DNA of 52,440 nt from an uncultured Lachnospiraceae bacterium (GTDB lineage Bacteria; Bacillota; Clostridia; Lachnospirales; Lachnospiraceae): NCBI GenBank assembly GCA_900314295.1, contig OMUU01000160.1:1-52440 (forward strand), read 5' to 3'. Shown here one piece after another: positions 34,301 through 42,224 of the stretch. The position numbers and the translations under genes were made by a program. The notes below the pieces were generated by a model, which had not been told where the DNA came from, did no database searches, and saw only the letters and a program-made list of their open reading frames with translations. Position 1 is the first letter of the stretch. Each line of letters begins with the position of its first letter.

Positions 34301-36499
34301 ACCGAGAACGTTCCCTCCCTGGAAGGCACAGAATTTACAGTCAAGTACTACAACGATTACTACAGCAAAGAATCTGATCTTCCGACAAAGGCTACAAGGA
34401 CATGGGTGTTTGCGGCGAAATATTATAAAGACATTTATTTGGTTAACCTGTCAGACTCATATAAAGTTGGCGGCGATAATTTATATTACATTAACGGAAC
34501 ACCTAGCGTTCCTTATGGCACGATCACGATCCAGGAAACAAAACCTGCGGCCGGATATGAAAATGATGCATCGTTCGTTGGGGCAGATGGTGAAAAAATA
34601 GGATCTATCATTATGGCAAGGGTAGACGACAGTGGAAAACTGATTTCTGTTTCTACAGGTAACAGTCTTACTGATACCACACTGGATGCCAATGATACTT
34701 TGATTCCTACGCTTACCACCAGTCTTCGCAACGAAAAAGGCGAGCAGTATGTAGAAGCCAGGAAGGACACGAGTCTAACCGATACCGTAAACATTAAAAA
34801 CCTGAATTCCTATATTGTAAAGTCAATAACGGTATCTGGTACTTTGTACGACAAGGCTACCGGACAGCCGCTTACAATTAACGGAAAGACAGTAACCGCA
34901 TCCAAAACAACGAATGTAACGAAGGAAACGGAAGAAGTCTCTAACGTTTTTACATTTGACGCTACCGAGCTCAAAGGAAAAACGGTAGTAGCTACGGAAT
35001 CCATCACAGTAGATGGCAAAGAGGTAACTTCCCACAAGGATCTGCATGATACGGAACAGATGGTATTCTTCCCGAAAATTAGTACGATTTTGTATCAGGA
35101 CATCAATGGAGACAAGAGCGCAAATGATGATGAAAAGGTTGTCGCATTTGACCTGGATGAAAACGGAAAGCCTGTACTGGCTACCGATGACACCAAGCCA
35201 TTTGACACCAATGTAACGTTGACCGATCAGGTTAACTACGAAAACCTTGCTCCATCGAAGGTATATGAAGTAACCGGAAAACTGATGATCGTGCAGCCGG
35301 ATGGATCTCTAATGGATACCGGAATCCGGTCAAAAGAAACTTCCTTTATCACCGGAGCGGCGACAAGCGGAAGCCTCACGGTATCTGGAAGCGCAGATAT
35401 CCATTACAATGTTGATGTAATGACTCAAAAAGAAGGCCGGTATCTCTACCATAACTGCCAGCTGGTTGCCTATGAAACACTGAATCTTTCCGGGCAGTCC
35501 GTATCGGCAAGAGAAGAAGAGAATGTTGCCGCACAGAGAATCCGAATTCTGGTATCTGCACCGCACAAAAAGGTATCCAAAGTTATCAACAACCGCTATG
35601 AGGTCCACACATGGAGCATCACGACAAAGATCCCTTCCGGTATGGAAGATTCCAAGCCGGAGCAGAGGGGAGCATCCTTCACAGACCCGATTGATTCCAG
35701 ACTGGATTACAAGGGGAATGTGAGAATCGATGTTGTGGATTCCGAGGATGCAACCGCCAATGCCATTTTGACACTTGGCAGCGGTGATTATACCGTATCC
35801 GGTGTTACGGAAGGAACGGCAGGCGGAACACTGAAGGTAGATCTGACGGCGAGTGGTCTGGAAAAGATTTCAAAGAAGCAGTATGAAGGAGTCAATTTCT
35901 TAAGACTGCGTTTCGATACGCTGATCAATCAGCCGGCTGTCATAACACCGGAAGATGGTGTAGACATTCCGAACAAGGTGGAAATCCGCTGGGATGATCT
36001 TGGAAAAGTACTTCTGATGCATGGAAACGATCATGTAACATCCGGATCTGTCCGCATCATGAAGATCGATAACAACCATCAGCCTCTTGCTGGAGCAAGG
36101 TTTATTCTTTTGAACGAGAATAGAACCCGTTATCAGCAGAATGACAGAACAGGAGCAAATCCAAAGGATTATCCGGAACAGGTATCGGGAGCCGATGGAT
36201 ATGTAGAATGGACAGGACTCGCGGACGGTACGTATTATATTCGTGAGACAGCAGCTCCCACCGGAAAGACCTTACAGACAAGCGACATCATGGTAAAGCT
36301 TGAGGGTCACAAGGTTGTCAGCGTAAATGATACCAATGTCACAAATCCAGTATTCCGGGTTGCGGATGGGGAAAAGCTCATTCTGCAGACTGGCGGACCT
36401 GGAAGAATGATGATAGTTGTTGTATCTATAGCTGTGATGGCCGTTGCAGTAATGGCATTGCTTATAGCTATGAAACGACAGAAACGAAACGGAAAGTAA
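31340..36499 (+). CDS. Giant pilus tip protein with subtilisin (S8) domain
   Basis: This protein has 1719 residues from ATG 31340 (AGGAG 9 nt upstream; ATGA overlap with the pilin). Order: signal peptide to about 27; Ser-rich stretch 28-76; prodomain-like segment; compact S8 protease domain with D226 (DTGAS), H252 (NGHGT), N336 (AAGN) and S384 (TTSEAAAKLSG); an unrecognised domain 450-626; three SpaA-type domains (about 630-730, 765-862, 873-968) with E-boxes of the YYVxE..APKGY type and a Pro/Thr linker after the first; a fourth Cna-B-like domain (975-1085); two VaFE/Thr-Gln ester-bond-like domains (about 1121-1240 and 1245-1403); a fimbrial D2-like domain; a last Cna-B domain; and the signal LILQTGG, helix and KRQKRNGK. 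Length and order suggest a tip adhesin with processing activity, which is inference. Confidence 0.85.
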   Translation: MRKFQKTLNIILAVALTAASFPATTFAGESVKSSSAGIPSTSDSSATSQTSAIPSSAGSSTRSSTGSSAESSTKSSDIVTAGALSDEEKSAYKPGPPDTEDTENVASNPSKNELPSARLLVGAHDASVLADDHDKILSSYEDVYLIQYDSEEAAMSAYKEYQVTADFVDVDTAELEAADATNITDISTDKMTENTNPITSLEAASKEAKTEENRSVSSHSVIALIDTGASIDDHVIEAVSMLGDSTGDDNGHGTKMVQHIVSENPDAKILSIKALDQNGKGTPSSVYAAIRYAIERKVSIINLSLSGTKRSDISSLADAVKGAVNAGITVIGAAGNNNANASYTFPGSIGEAIIAGSVEKTGVRQATSNYGDTVDYYVVSDTTSEAAAKLSGIFSKKGKITADNKKVFKDFITDSRNTDPNSEKASDDIQAANGGSGNTGAGGGSAINNVNGFFVWHDDGNSVSVDINNASAVQSNMDNFRTSWIESYSLNNGDLSTIPYGGIASYRQLYEDAAKEALRDAANRSQTHKARIVGAIGIYTIGKNGTTAYPAVNFTEASWNTLTGMRADDGGGLPASLSWNSVHYNNGEATQQNWREWLYEYGLNKVRANAGFWNTTVIVYAIAEDEPTPPGWLQIYKTSTNPSLTDNNSNYSFEGAWYGIYYDKACTKGPGKSFKLGVNGYSNYVELPPGTYYVKEITAPKGYIKSDEVYECVVTAGTSKSNPVRVNVKDAPQTTPPPDTPTPTPTTPPDTPTPTPTTPPETTKSGWVRIHKTSANPEITDGNPNYSFKDAYYVICYDRACTKGTGKFFILNAEGYSNFVQLPVGTYYVQEVTAPKGYLKSETVYTANVTEENKDIDLILEVTDTPIVEAPKEGSLRIHKTSANPEITDGNPCYSLKGAVYGVYKNQACTEDTGKRLTVNEDGYSNTVDLAIGTYYVKELNAPKGYILSTEVKDDTVTEGTTKTIEVTDVPGTDPIAITINKKTPNATENVPSLEGTEFTVKYYNDYYSKESDLPTKATRTWVFAAKYYKDIYLVNLSDSYKVGGDNLYYINGTPSVPYGTITIQETKPAAGYENDASFVGADGEKIGSIIMARVDDSGKLISVSTGNSLTDTTLDANDTLIPTLTTSLRNEKGEQYVEARKDTSLTDTVNIKNLNSYIVKSITVSGTLYDKATGQPLTINGKTVTASKTTNVTKETEEVSNVFTFDATELKGKTVVATESITVDGKEVTSHKDLHDTEQMVFFPKISTILYQDINGDKSANDDEKVVAFDLDENGKPVLATDDTKPFDTNVTLTDQVNYENLAPSKVYEVTGKLMIVQPDGSLMDTGIRSKETSFITGAATSGSLTVSGSADIHYNVDVMTQKEGRYLYHNCQLVAYETLNLSGQSVSAREEENVAAQRIRILVSAPHKKVSKVINNRYEVHTWSITTKIPSGMEDSKPEQRGASFTDPIDSRLDYKGNVRIDVVDSEDATANAILTLGSGDYTVSGVTEGTAGGTLKVDLTASGLEKISKKQYEGVNFLRLRFDTLINQPAVITPEDGVDIPNKVEIRWDDLGKVLLMHGNDHVTSGSVRIMKIDNNHQPLAGARFILLNENRTRYQQNDRTGANPKDYPEQVSGADGYVEWTGLADGTYYIRETAAPTGKTLQTSDIMVKLEGHKVVSVNDTNVTNPVFRVADGEKLILQTGGPGRMMIVVVSIAVMAVAVMALLIAMKRQKRNGK
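33633..34005 (+). repeat. Recently duplicated SpaA-domain segment inside the tip gene
   Basis: The starts of the second and third SpaA domains (about 33640-33690 and 33964-34014) share nearly identical DNA. Both contain ACATCCGCCAATCCGGAAAT, and both encode HKTSANPEITDGNP. The first domain at 33240 is more diverged. This indicates domain duplication. Confidence 0.7.
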
Positions 36500-36549
36500 A
36501 GATTTCAACGTTTTCATTCAAACTGTGTTTTCATTAACGAGGAACCCTT

Positions 36550-37812
36550 ATGAAAAGAAGATTTACGAAACTTATCCCTGCAGTTGTTGCTGCCGCGATG
36601 CTGATGTCCGCAGTACCACCTGCATATGCAGATACCGCTAAACCGGCGGCTGCTGCATCATCCTTCTATGATGTCGATTCAGGTGCTTGGTATCACGATG
36701 CAGTATTCTGGGCAGCGGACAAAGGCATCACTGCCGGGACTTCCGAGACAACATTCAGCCCGATGGCATCCTGCACGAGAGGACAGATCGTTACCTTCCT
36801 CTGGAGATATATGGGATCACCGAAGATCTCTCTCACGAACAACCCGTTTAAGGATGTCAACAGCACTCAGTATTACGCGGAAGCTGCTATGTGGGCGAAG
36901 AACAACCACATAACAGCTGGTACCAGCGCCACAACCTTCAGCGGAGAACGTACCATCGATCGCAAGGAAGCGATCACTCTTCTGTGGAGACTGGAAGGAA
37001 GCAAAGAGCCTACAAAAGATTCCGGATTCAGAGATGTTCTTCCCGGGAAGTACTATTCTAAGGCAGTTGCGTGGGGTGTGGAAAACCACATCACAAACGG
37101 TATCGGAGACAACAAGTTCGGTCCGGACAATCCCTGTACGAGAGCGCAGATCGTAAAATTCATCTCGAATACAAACGAAGCACTGCTGAATGACGATATC
37201 AAGAAACCGGACGATACAAAGAAACCCGATGACGAAAAGACTACGGACGATACGAAGAAGCCCGATGACGGCAAGACGACCGACGATACGAAGAAACCGG
37301 ATGACGGAAAGACGACGGACGGCACAAAGAATCCAGATAACGGCAAGACGACCGACGACACAAGGAAATCAGATACCGGAAACATTTCAAATACTGCCAA
37401 TTCGTCTGACAATACCGGTAAGACCGATACTGACACCCCTACTCACGAACACACATGGGTACCGGTGACGAAAACAGTTCATCATGAGGCAATCGGCCAT
37501 TACGAAAAAGTACAGGCCGGAATGAAAACGGTAGTTGACGAAGAAGCATATGATCAGTCGGTAGACACAGGCACGGCGCAGTGCATTTGCAACAAATGTG
37601 GGTGGACTACAACAGATGTAGATGAGATGGGTTATCACGTCGCGAAAGAAGGTGCGGGATATCGTGTTGAGCGTGTTTACAAGACCGTCCACCATGATGC
37701 CGTCACACATGATGAACCCGTTTATGCCCAGAAGTGGGTACAGGATAGGGCAGCGTTTGACGAAAGCGTAATCACTGGTTACAAATGCTCTGATTGTGGA
37801 GCTGCAAAGTAA
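36550..37812 (+). CDS. S-layer-homology protein with His/Cys-rich C-terminal domain
   Basis: The 420-residue secreted protein has a signal peptide ending near PAYA. Three SLH domains follow (about 37-92, 98-150, 158-208) with the typical F.DV...YY..A..W....GITAGT pattern; these bind wall polysaccharides. A charged tandem repeat (about 216-275) leads to a C-terminal module (about 300-420) with HEHTW, two KTVHH(E/D)A units and two CxxC pairs (CICNKCGW and CSDCG), which looks metal-binding. It is separated by 50 bp from the tip gene and ends at a strong terminator. It may be the last gene of the pilus operon and could tie the fibre or another partner to the wall. Confidence 0.88.
   Translation: MKRRFTKLIPAVVAAAMLMSAVPPAYADTAKPAAAASSFYDVDSGAWYHDAVFWAADKGITAGTSETTFSPMASCTRGQIVTFLWRYMGSPKISLTNNPFKDVNSTQYYAEAAMWAKNNHITAGTSATTFSGERTIDRKEAITLLWRLEGSKEPTKDSGFRDVLPGKYYSKAVAWGVENHITNGIGDNKFGPDNPCTRAQIVKFISNTNEALLNDDIKKPDDTKKPDDEKTTDDTKKPDDGKTTDDTKKPDDGKTTDGTKNPDNGKTTDDTRKSDTGNISNTANSSDNTGKTDTDTPTHEHTWVPVTKTVHHEAIGHYEKVQAGMKTVVDEEAYDQSVDTGTAQCICNKCGWTTTDVDEMGYHVAKEGAGYRVERVYKTVHHDAVTHDEPVYAQKWVQDRAAFDESVITGYKCSDCGAAK
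37205..37365 (+). repeat. 36-bp tandem repeats in the SLH gene
   Basis: Four imperfect units encode KKPDD(E/G)KTTDDT, KKPDDGKTTDGT and KNPDNGKTTDDT, 12 residues each. Copy number may vary between strains. Confidence 0.7.
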
Positions 37813-37840
37813 TCATCAGATTTTCTATATTGCACACACA

Positions 37841-37870
37841 AAGACCGGGGGCATTCGCTCCCGGTCTTTT
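37841..37870 (+). terminator. Rho-independent terminator at the end of the pilus region
   Basis: AAGACCGGG (37841-37849) pairs with CCCGGTCTT (37860-37868), with further GC/GC pairing near the loop, then TT and an A-rich spacer. It closes transcription from the pilus/SLH region. Confidence 0.85.
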
Positions 37871-37884
37871 ACAAGCTATATCGA

Positions 37885-38101
37885 TTGCCTCGAAGCTGTA
37901 GAGCAGTAGGCCAGAACGTAGACAAGTATCCGGCTTATACCGATAAGATCATCAAGCCTGTTGTTGACAAGGCGGAAGTTACCAAAGACTCATTTTACCC
38001 ACTTTTTCCAAAGCCCATGCATGAATTTGCTGTTTGCAGATGTCTCAACATCGGATTATTATGCAAGTGGTGTAGCATGGGCAAAAGCAAACTACCGATA
38101 A
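37885..38101 (+). pseudogene. Decayed fragment of an SLH-domain gene
   Basis: One frame encodes VDKYPAYTDKIIKPVVDKA up to about 38020. A second frame from about 38030 encodes LFADVSTSDYYASGVAWAKA and stops at 38099-38101. The latter has the F.DV..SDYY..GV.WA pattern of an SLH domain. A frameshift and early stop separate the pieces and no start or signal peptide is visible. Its end overlaps the 3' end of the convergent dehydrogenase gene by about 10 bp. It is probably a remnant of a second SLH protein. Confidence 0.6.
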
Positions 38102-39264
38102 GCCCGCTCGTAAATTCCGGCGATCTCTTCATCGGTTGTCTCTGCCGGATCGGCGACAAAGAGGCGATACATCGTGGCCCGCGCATTCTTGGCAAGGGTC
38201 ATTGCGTCTTCCTTTTTGATTCCGTAATCGGACATCTTCAGATCATCTACGCCGCAGTCATGCTCCAGGGCAGACAGTGCATCGAGGAAATCTTCCGGCT
38301 TATCGGCATCGGTCTTTCCGAGGAACTTTGCCATGTCGATAAAACGGTCGTCGCATACGTGTTTGTCAATCCAGAAACGGAAATATTCAATGGAGAGCAT
38401 AATCAGTCCGGCGCCGTGCGGAAGCTGTGTATGGTACGCACTCATGGCATGCTCCATGCTGTGCTCCGACGTACAGGAAGCGAAAACCATGGAATAGCCG
38501 GACAGAGTATTGGCAAAGGCGACTTTCTCGCGGGCTTCCATGTCATTTCCATCCCGGATTGCGCGCGGCAGATATTTTCCGATGTTTTCAATCGCGGTGC
38601 GTTCCACCAGCTCACTCATGAGATTGTGCTTACAGCTGATGTATCCCTCCAGAGAGTGGAAGAGAGCGTCAAAGCCCTGGTATGCGGTAAATTTTGGCGG
38701 TACCGTCCGCATCAATTCCGGGTCGACGATAGCATACGTCGCAAACGGACAGCCGCTGACACCGATCTTTTCATGCGCCCCGGGATTAGAAATTACGCTG
38801 GTTGCATCCACCTCGGAACCGGTCCCTGCAGATGTGGTGATTGCAATCCAGGGAAGCGCCTTTTCTGTAGGCATCTTTTTCCCTCCGGCGGGAGAGTTGG
38901 CAAAATCCCAGAGGATATCTGTAGGCTGAGGGATCAGCATCGCGATACTCTTTGACGCATCCATAACGGAACCTCCGCCGAGTGCAATGACAAAATCCAC
39001 GCCTTCCTGCCGTCCGAGCTTTGCGCCTTCTTCAACAACGGTATTCTCCGGATTTGCCGCAACCTGACCGAAATGCACATATGCAATGCCAAGTGCTTTC
39101 AACTCATTTACTGCTTTATCAAATGATCCGTTCTTGATATACGATTTACCATTGCTGGTCACCAGCAATGCTTTTTTGCCCAGTGCCGGCAGAGTATGAA
39201 GCTTTTCCAGAGCATTTCTTCCGAAAACAACACGCGTCGGTGCAAAACAGTTAAATATATCCAT
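38092..39264 (-). CDS. Iron-containing alcohol dehydrogenase
   Basis: The 390-residue protein belongs to the group III, iron-dependent alcohol dehydrogenase family (butanol dehydrogenase/lactaldehyde reductase type). The NAD(P) loop GGGSVMDASKSIAML lies near residue 98. TTSAGTGSEVDATSVIS is the conserved mid-domain motif. The metal-binding histidines are in the segment HSMEHAMSAYHTQLPHGAGL. The enzyme would reduce an aldehyde to an alcohol in fermentation; the substrate is not predictable. It is the only clearly supported minus-strand gene in the window. GGAGGTC precedes its ATG, and a promoter lies at 39307-39334. Confidence 0.93.
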   Translation of the reverse strand: MDIFNCFAPTRVVFGRNALEKLHTLPALGKKALLVTSNGKSYIKNGSFDKAVNELKALGIAYVHFGQVAANPENTVVEEGAKLGRQEGVDFVIALGGGSVMDASKSIAMLIPQPTDILWDFANSPAGGKKMPTEKALPWIAITTSAGTGSEVDATSVISNPGAHEKIGVSGCPFATYAIVDPELMRTVPPKFTAYQGFDALFHSLEGYISCKHNLMSELVERTAIENIGKYLPRAIRDGNDMEAREKVAFANTLSGYSMVFASCTSEHSMEHAMSAYHTQLPHGAGLIMLSIEYFRFWIDKHVCDDRFIDMAKFLGKTDADKPEDFLDALSALEHDCGVDDLKMSDYGIKKEDAMTLAKNARATMYRLFVADPAETTDEEIAGIYERAYR

Positions 39265-39306
39265 CTTCTGACCTCCATTACAGAAAAATTTTCATTCCTT
39301 GAATCT

Positions 39307-39334
39307 ATTATATAACGCATTGTGTCCAGGTAAA
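39307..39334 (-). promoter_or_regulatory. Promoter of the alcohol dehydrogenase
   Basis: On the minus strand TTTACC (39334-39329) and TATAAT (39312-39307) are spaced by 16 bp, about 45 bp before the start codon. Confidence 0.55.
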
Positions 39335-39416
39335 GAGCTTAATCTTCAGTATACGCGGTCATTCCGGTGACAGATATTAATTACAGACCCTGTCGTGCAA
39401 AAAGACATTTTGCCAT

Positions 39417-39445
39417 TTGCGTATTTTCTCCATCCGCCTTATAAT
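39417..39445 (+). promoter_or_regulatory. Promoter of the COG2509 flavoprotein
   Basis: TTGCGT (39417-39422) and TATAAT (39440-39445) have a 17-bp spacer. The transcript would start near 39452 and include the ribosome site AAGGTGG before ATG 39509. Confidence 0.65.
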
Positions 39446-39508
39446 TTACCAATGCATAACGTAATGTCCTGATTCTGGGACATGAGCATGATGAAAAAGG
39501 TGGTTCTT

Positions 39509-41140
39509 ATGATACAGATCTCTCAGCTGAAGCTTCCTGTTTCGCACACAAGGGAACAGCTTCTGCATAAAATAGAAAAAGCACTTCACGCCCGTTCCTC
39601 TGACATTTCAGAATGGAGGATTCTGAAAAAATCCATCGATGCCAGGGACAAAAGCCAGCTTCTCTTTGTATACACCATCGGCGTATCCATGTCTTCCAAA
39701 AAGAGCGAGAGACAGATTCTGATCCGGGGAGGAAAAAATCATGTTTCCGCGTATTCGGCACCGCAATATCATTTTCCGGAGGGAGGTTCACGTGAGCTTT
39801 CTGCGCCTCCCATCGTTATCGGAAGCGGCCCTGCCGGTCTTTTCTGCGCCTGGGAGCTCGCCATGCACGGATATCGTCCGGTTCTTCTGGAGCGAGGACA
39901 GAGTGCCTCGGAGCGCCGCCTTACTGTGGAGCATTTCTGGGAAACGGGAGAGCTGGACCTGAACAGCAATGTGCAGTTTGGAGAAGGCGGAGCCGGCACA
40001 TTCTCCGATGGGAAGCTGAATACCGTCGTAAAGGACAAATTCGGCCGAAATCATGAGGTTCTGAGAATTTTCGTGCAGGCCGGCGCCCCGGAAAATATTC
40101 TCTATGACAGCAAGCCGCACCTGGGGACCGATTTGCTCGTCCACATTGTCGAAACTCTGCGAAATCAGATCATCTCCAAGGGCGGAGAAGTTCATTTTCA
40201 GACAAATGTAACGGATCTTCTGACACGTGCCGACGCTCTGACGGACGAAATCCATGTGACCGGCGTGCGCACCGCATCCGGCAGGGAATTTTATTCGGAT
40301 AACGTTGTTCTGGCCATCGGACATTCCGCACGGGACACCTTTGAGATGTTGTCCGGCAAGCAACTCCTCATGGAGTCGAAACCCTTTGCGGTAGGCGTGC
40401 GTGTCGAGCATCTGCAGAGCATGATCAACCGGGATCAGTACGGTCCGGACGCGCCAGACTTTCTGGGTGCCGCTCCGTACAAGCTGACCGGATCCTCTGA
40501 AAGCGGGAGAGGCGTCTATTCCTTCTGCATGTGCCCCGGAGGCTATGTCGTAAACGCCTCGTCTGAACCCGGAAAACTGGCTGTTAACGGAATGAGCTAC
40601 CATGCGAGGGATTCCCGCAACGCGAACAGTGCCATCGTCGTTTCCGTAACCCCTGATGATTTTCGCGCCTATCATCAGGACGGTAAGCCCGAGGTTCTAA
40701 ACGGCATGTTTTTTCAGCGAAGTCTGGAATCCCTTGCCTTCCGAGAAGGGCAGAGCCGGATCCCTGTTCAGCGCTTTGAGGATTTCCGAAAAAATCGCGT
40801 CGGAGGCATCGGTGCCGTAGAACCCTGTTCAAAGGGAGGTTTCCGCTGTGCCAATATCCGAAATATTCTTCCGGATTACCTCACGGAATCTCTGGAGCAG
40901 GGAATGCTGGGCTTTGACCGCAAAATTCCCGGATTTGCCGGGGACGACGCCCTGTTATCGGGCGTTGAAAGCAGAACCTCTTCACCGATCCGGATCGTTC
41001 GCGATGAAACGCTCCAGAGTACAATCCGAGGTCTTTATCCCTGTGGTGAGGGCGCCGGGTATGCGGGCGGAATTACCTCCGCAGCCATGGACGGACTGAA
41101 GGTCGCTGAGAAAATTTCTTCCATATATAAAGCGTTTTGA
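39509..41140 (+). CDS. Uncharacterised FAD-dependent dehydrogenase (COG2509)
   Basis: The 543-residue protein starts at ATG 39509 after AAGGTGG, giving MIQISQLKLPVSHT, the usual N-terminus of this family; an earlier ATG at 39482 lacks a ribosome site. A small N-terminal domain precedes the FAD-binding motif IGSGPAGLFCAWELA near residue 107. QFGEGGAGTFSDGKLNT and the C-terminal PCGEGAGYAGGITSAAMDG are family signatures. The reaction is unknown. It is monocistronic. A 16-bp unit containing the stop codon is tandemly duplicated at its end. Confidence 0.88.
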   Translation: MIQISQLKLPVSHTREQLLHKIEKALHARSSDISEWRILKKSIDARDKSQLLFVYTIGVSMSSKKSERQILIRGGKNHVSAYSAPQYHFPEGGSRELSAPPIVIGSGPAGLFCAWELAMHGYRPVLLERGQSASERRLTVEHFWETGELDLNSNVQFGEGGAGTFSDGKLNTVVKDKFGRNHEVLRIFVQAGAPENILYDSKPHLGTDLLVHIVETLRNQIISKGGEVHFQTNVTDLLTRADALTDEIHVTGVRTASGREFYSDNVVLAIGHSARDTFEMLSGKQLLMESKPFAVGVRVEHLQSMINRDQYGPDAPDFLGAAPYKLTGSSESGRGVYSFCMCPGGYVVNASSEPGKLAVNGMSYHARDSRNANSAIVVSVTPDDFRAYHQDGKPEVLNGMFFQRSLESLAFREGQSRIPVQRFEDFRKNRVGGIGAVEPCSKGGFRCANIRNILPDYLTESLEQGMLGFDRKIPGFAGDDALLSGVESRTSSPIRIVRDETLQSTIRGLYPCGEGAGYAGGITSAAMDGLKVAEKISSIYKAF

Positions 41141-41156
41141 ATATAAAGCGTTTTGA
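41125..41156 (+). repeat. Perfect 16-bp tandem duplication at a stop codon
   Basis: ATATAAAGCGTTTTGA occurs at 41125-41140 and again at 41141-41156. The first copy holds the last codons and stop of the flavoprotein gene. Confidence 0.9.
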
Positions 41157-41245
41157 CCACAGAAGCAATCACGTATATAAAGATAACAATTCAGTCACCA
41201 ATCTCGAGACCCTGCTGTGATGGCCGGAATAGTTGCAAATACTGT

Positions 41246-41280
41246 ACGAATGATTTTATGCTGGCGGACGCTTCATTCGT
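41246..41280 (+). other. Inverted repeat upstream of the radC promoter
   Basis: ACGAATGA (41246-41253) and TCATTCGT (41273-41280) are a perfect 8-bp inverted repeat with a 19-nt loop. It may be a weak terminator for the upstream gene or an operator. The rest of 41157-41291 shows no gene. Confidence 0.4.
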
Positions 41281-41291
41281 GATTTTGTAGA

Positions 41292-41320
41292 TTCACATGG
41301 TTTTCATAATGTGTTACAAT
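41292..41320 (+). promoter_or_regulatory. Promoter of the radC-mre cluster
   Basis: TTCACA (41292-41297) and TACAAT (41315-41320) each match consensus at 5 of 6 positions and have a 17-bp spacer. Transcription would start near 41327, 49 nt before radC. Confidence 0.65.
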
Positions 41321-41375
41321 TATGTTTCACAGGATTATCTCTTGTCTTTCTGTAGAAAAACAGGAGAGAAATGAA

Positions 41376-42224
41376 ATGAAGAAAAATTTAAAAGAAGCTG
41401 AAACTTCCGAAGCCATCCTCGTATCGGAAGAACAAAAGCATGAAACGGCATGTACCGATCCCCTTGATACCGCAAGATCAGTGACCCGGATGAAGGAGCT
41501 TCCGGATCAGGCACGCCCTTATGAAAAGGCACTTCGAATGGGTACGGGCGCGCTTACCGACGCGGAACTTCTCTCAATCATCCTCAGGTCCGGTACAAAG
41601 GGAAAGAATTCGCTTGAGCTTGCAGAAGAGATTCTGGATCTTTGTAAATTCCAGAATGGCTTGCTCGGGATTTGTCACCTGACGCTTACGGATCTGATGT
41701 CATTGGACGGGATCGGTCAGGTGAAGGCGCTTCAGATCTTATGTGTCCGTGAGCTTTCGAGACGCATCGCGCAGACGAACACCTCTTCGTCCCTCTGTTT
41801 TGACCGGCCGGATACCGTCGCGCAATATTATATGGAAGAAATGCGTCATCAGGAGACGGAAAAGGTGATCTGCGTCATGCTCGACAGCAGAATGCAGCGG
41901 ATCGCATCGCCGGAAATTTCTTCCGGCACGGTGAACATGTCTCTGGTATCCCCAAGGGAGATTCTACAGAAGGCATTGTCCTATCATGCGCTTCACCTGA
42001 TCCTGATACACAATCATCCGAGCGGAAATCCCGCCCCGAGCAGGGAGGATTATCAGGTAACCGAGAATCTTTACCGTGCCGGAGGGATCGTCGGAATCGA
42101 TCTGTCTGATCACATCATCATCGGCGACAGAACCTACTTCAGTTTCCGAGACGACGGTTTCTTCGACAGGTTCGATTGCCAGAAATCTGCACAGGCAGTA
42201 CAGGAGTATTTTTATGTCATTTAA
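41376..42224 (+). CDS. radC: RadC family JAB1/MPN-domain protein
   Basis: The protein has 282 residues from ATG 41376, with AGGAGA 8 nt upstream. An N-terminal helix-hairpin-helix region (GTGALTDAELLSIILRSGT, LMSLDGIGQVKALQ) precedes the C-terminal MPN domain, whose metal motif is LILIHNHPSGNPAPSREDYQ. The name refers to DNA repair, but a repair role is not supported for the family; its true function is open. It opens the cell-shape cluster, a conserved arrangement in Firmicutes. Its last 11 bases overlap mreB. Confidence 0.93.
   Translation: MKKNLKEAETSEAILVSEEQKHETACTDPLDTARSVTRMKELPDQARPYEKALRMGTGALTDAELLSIILRSGTKGKNSLELAEEILDLCKFQNGLLGICHLTLTDLMSLDGIGQVKALQILCVRELSRRIAQTNTSSSLCFDRPDTVAQYYMEEMRHQETEKVICVMLDSRMQRIASPEISSGTVNMSLVSPREILQKALSYHALHLILIHNHPSGNPAPSREDYQVTENLYRAGGIVGIDLSDHIIIGDRTYFSFRDDGFFDRFDCQKSAQAVQEYFYVI

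Noticed and set aside
37885..38955. 356-codon plus-strand open frame opposite the alcohol dehydrogenase
   Set aside because: Most of it is complementary to a well-conserved minus-strand gene. Only its first part has sense, as a decayed SLH fragment.
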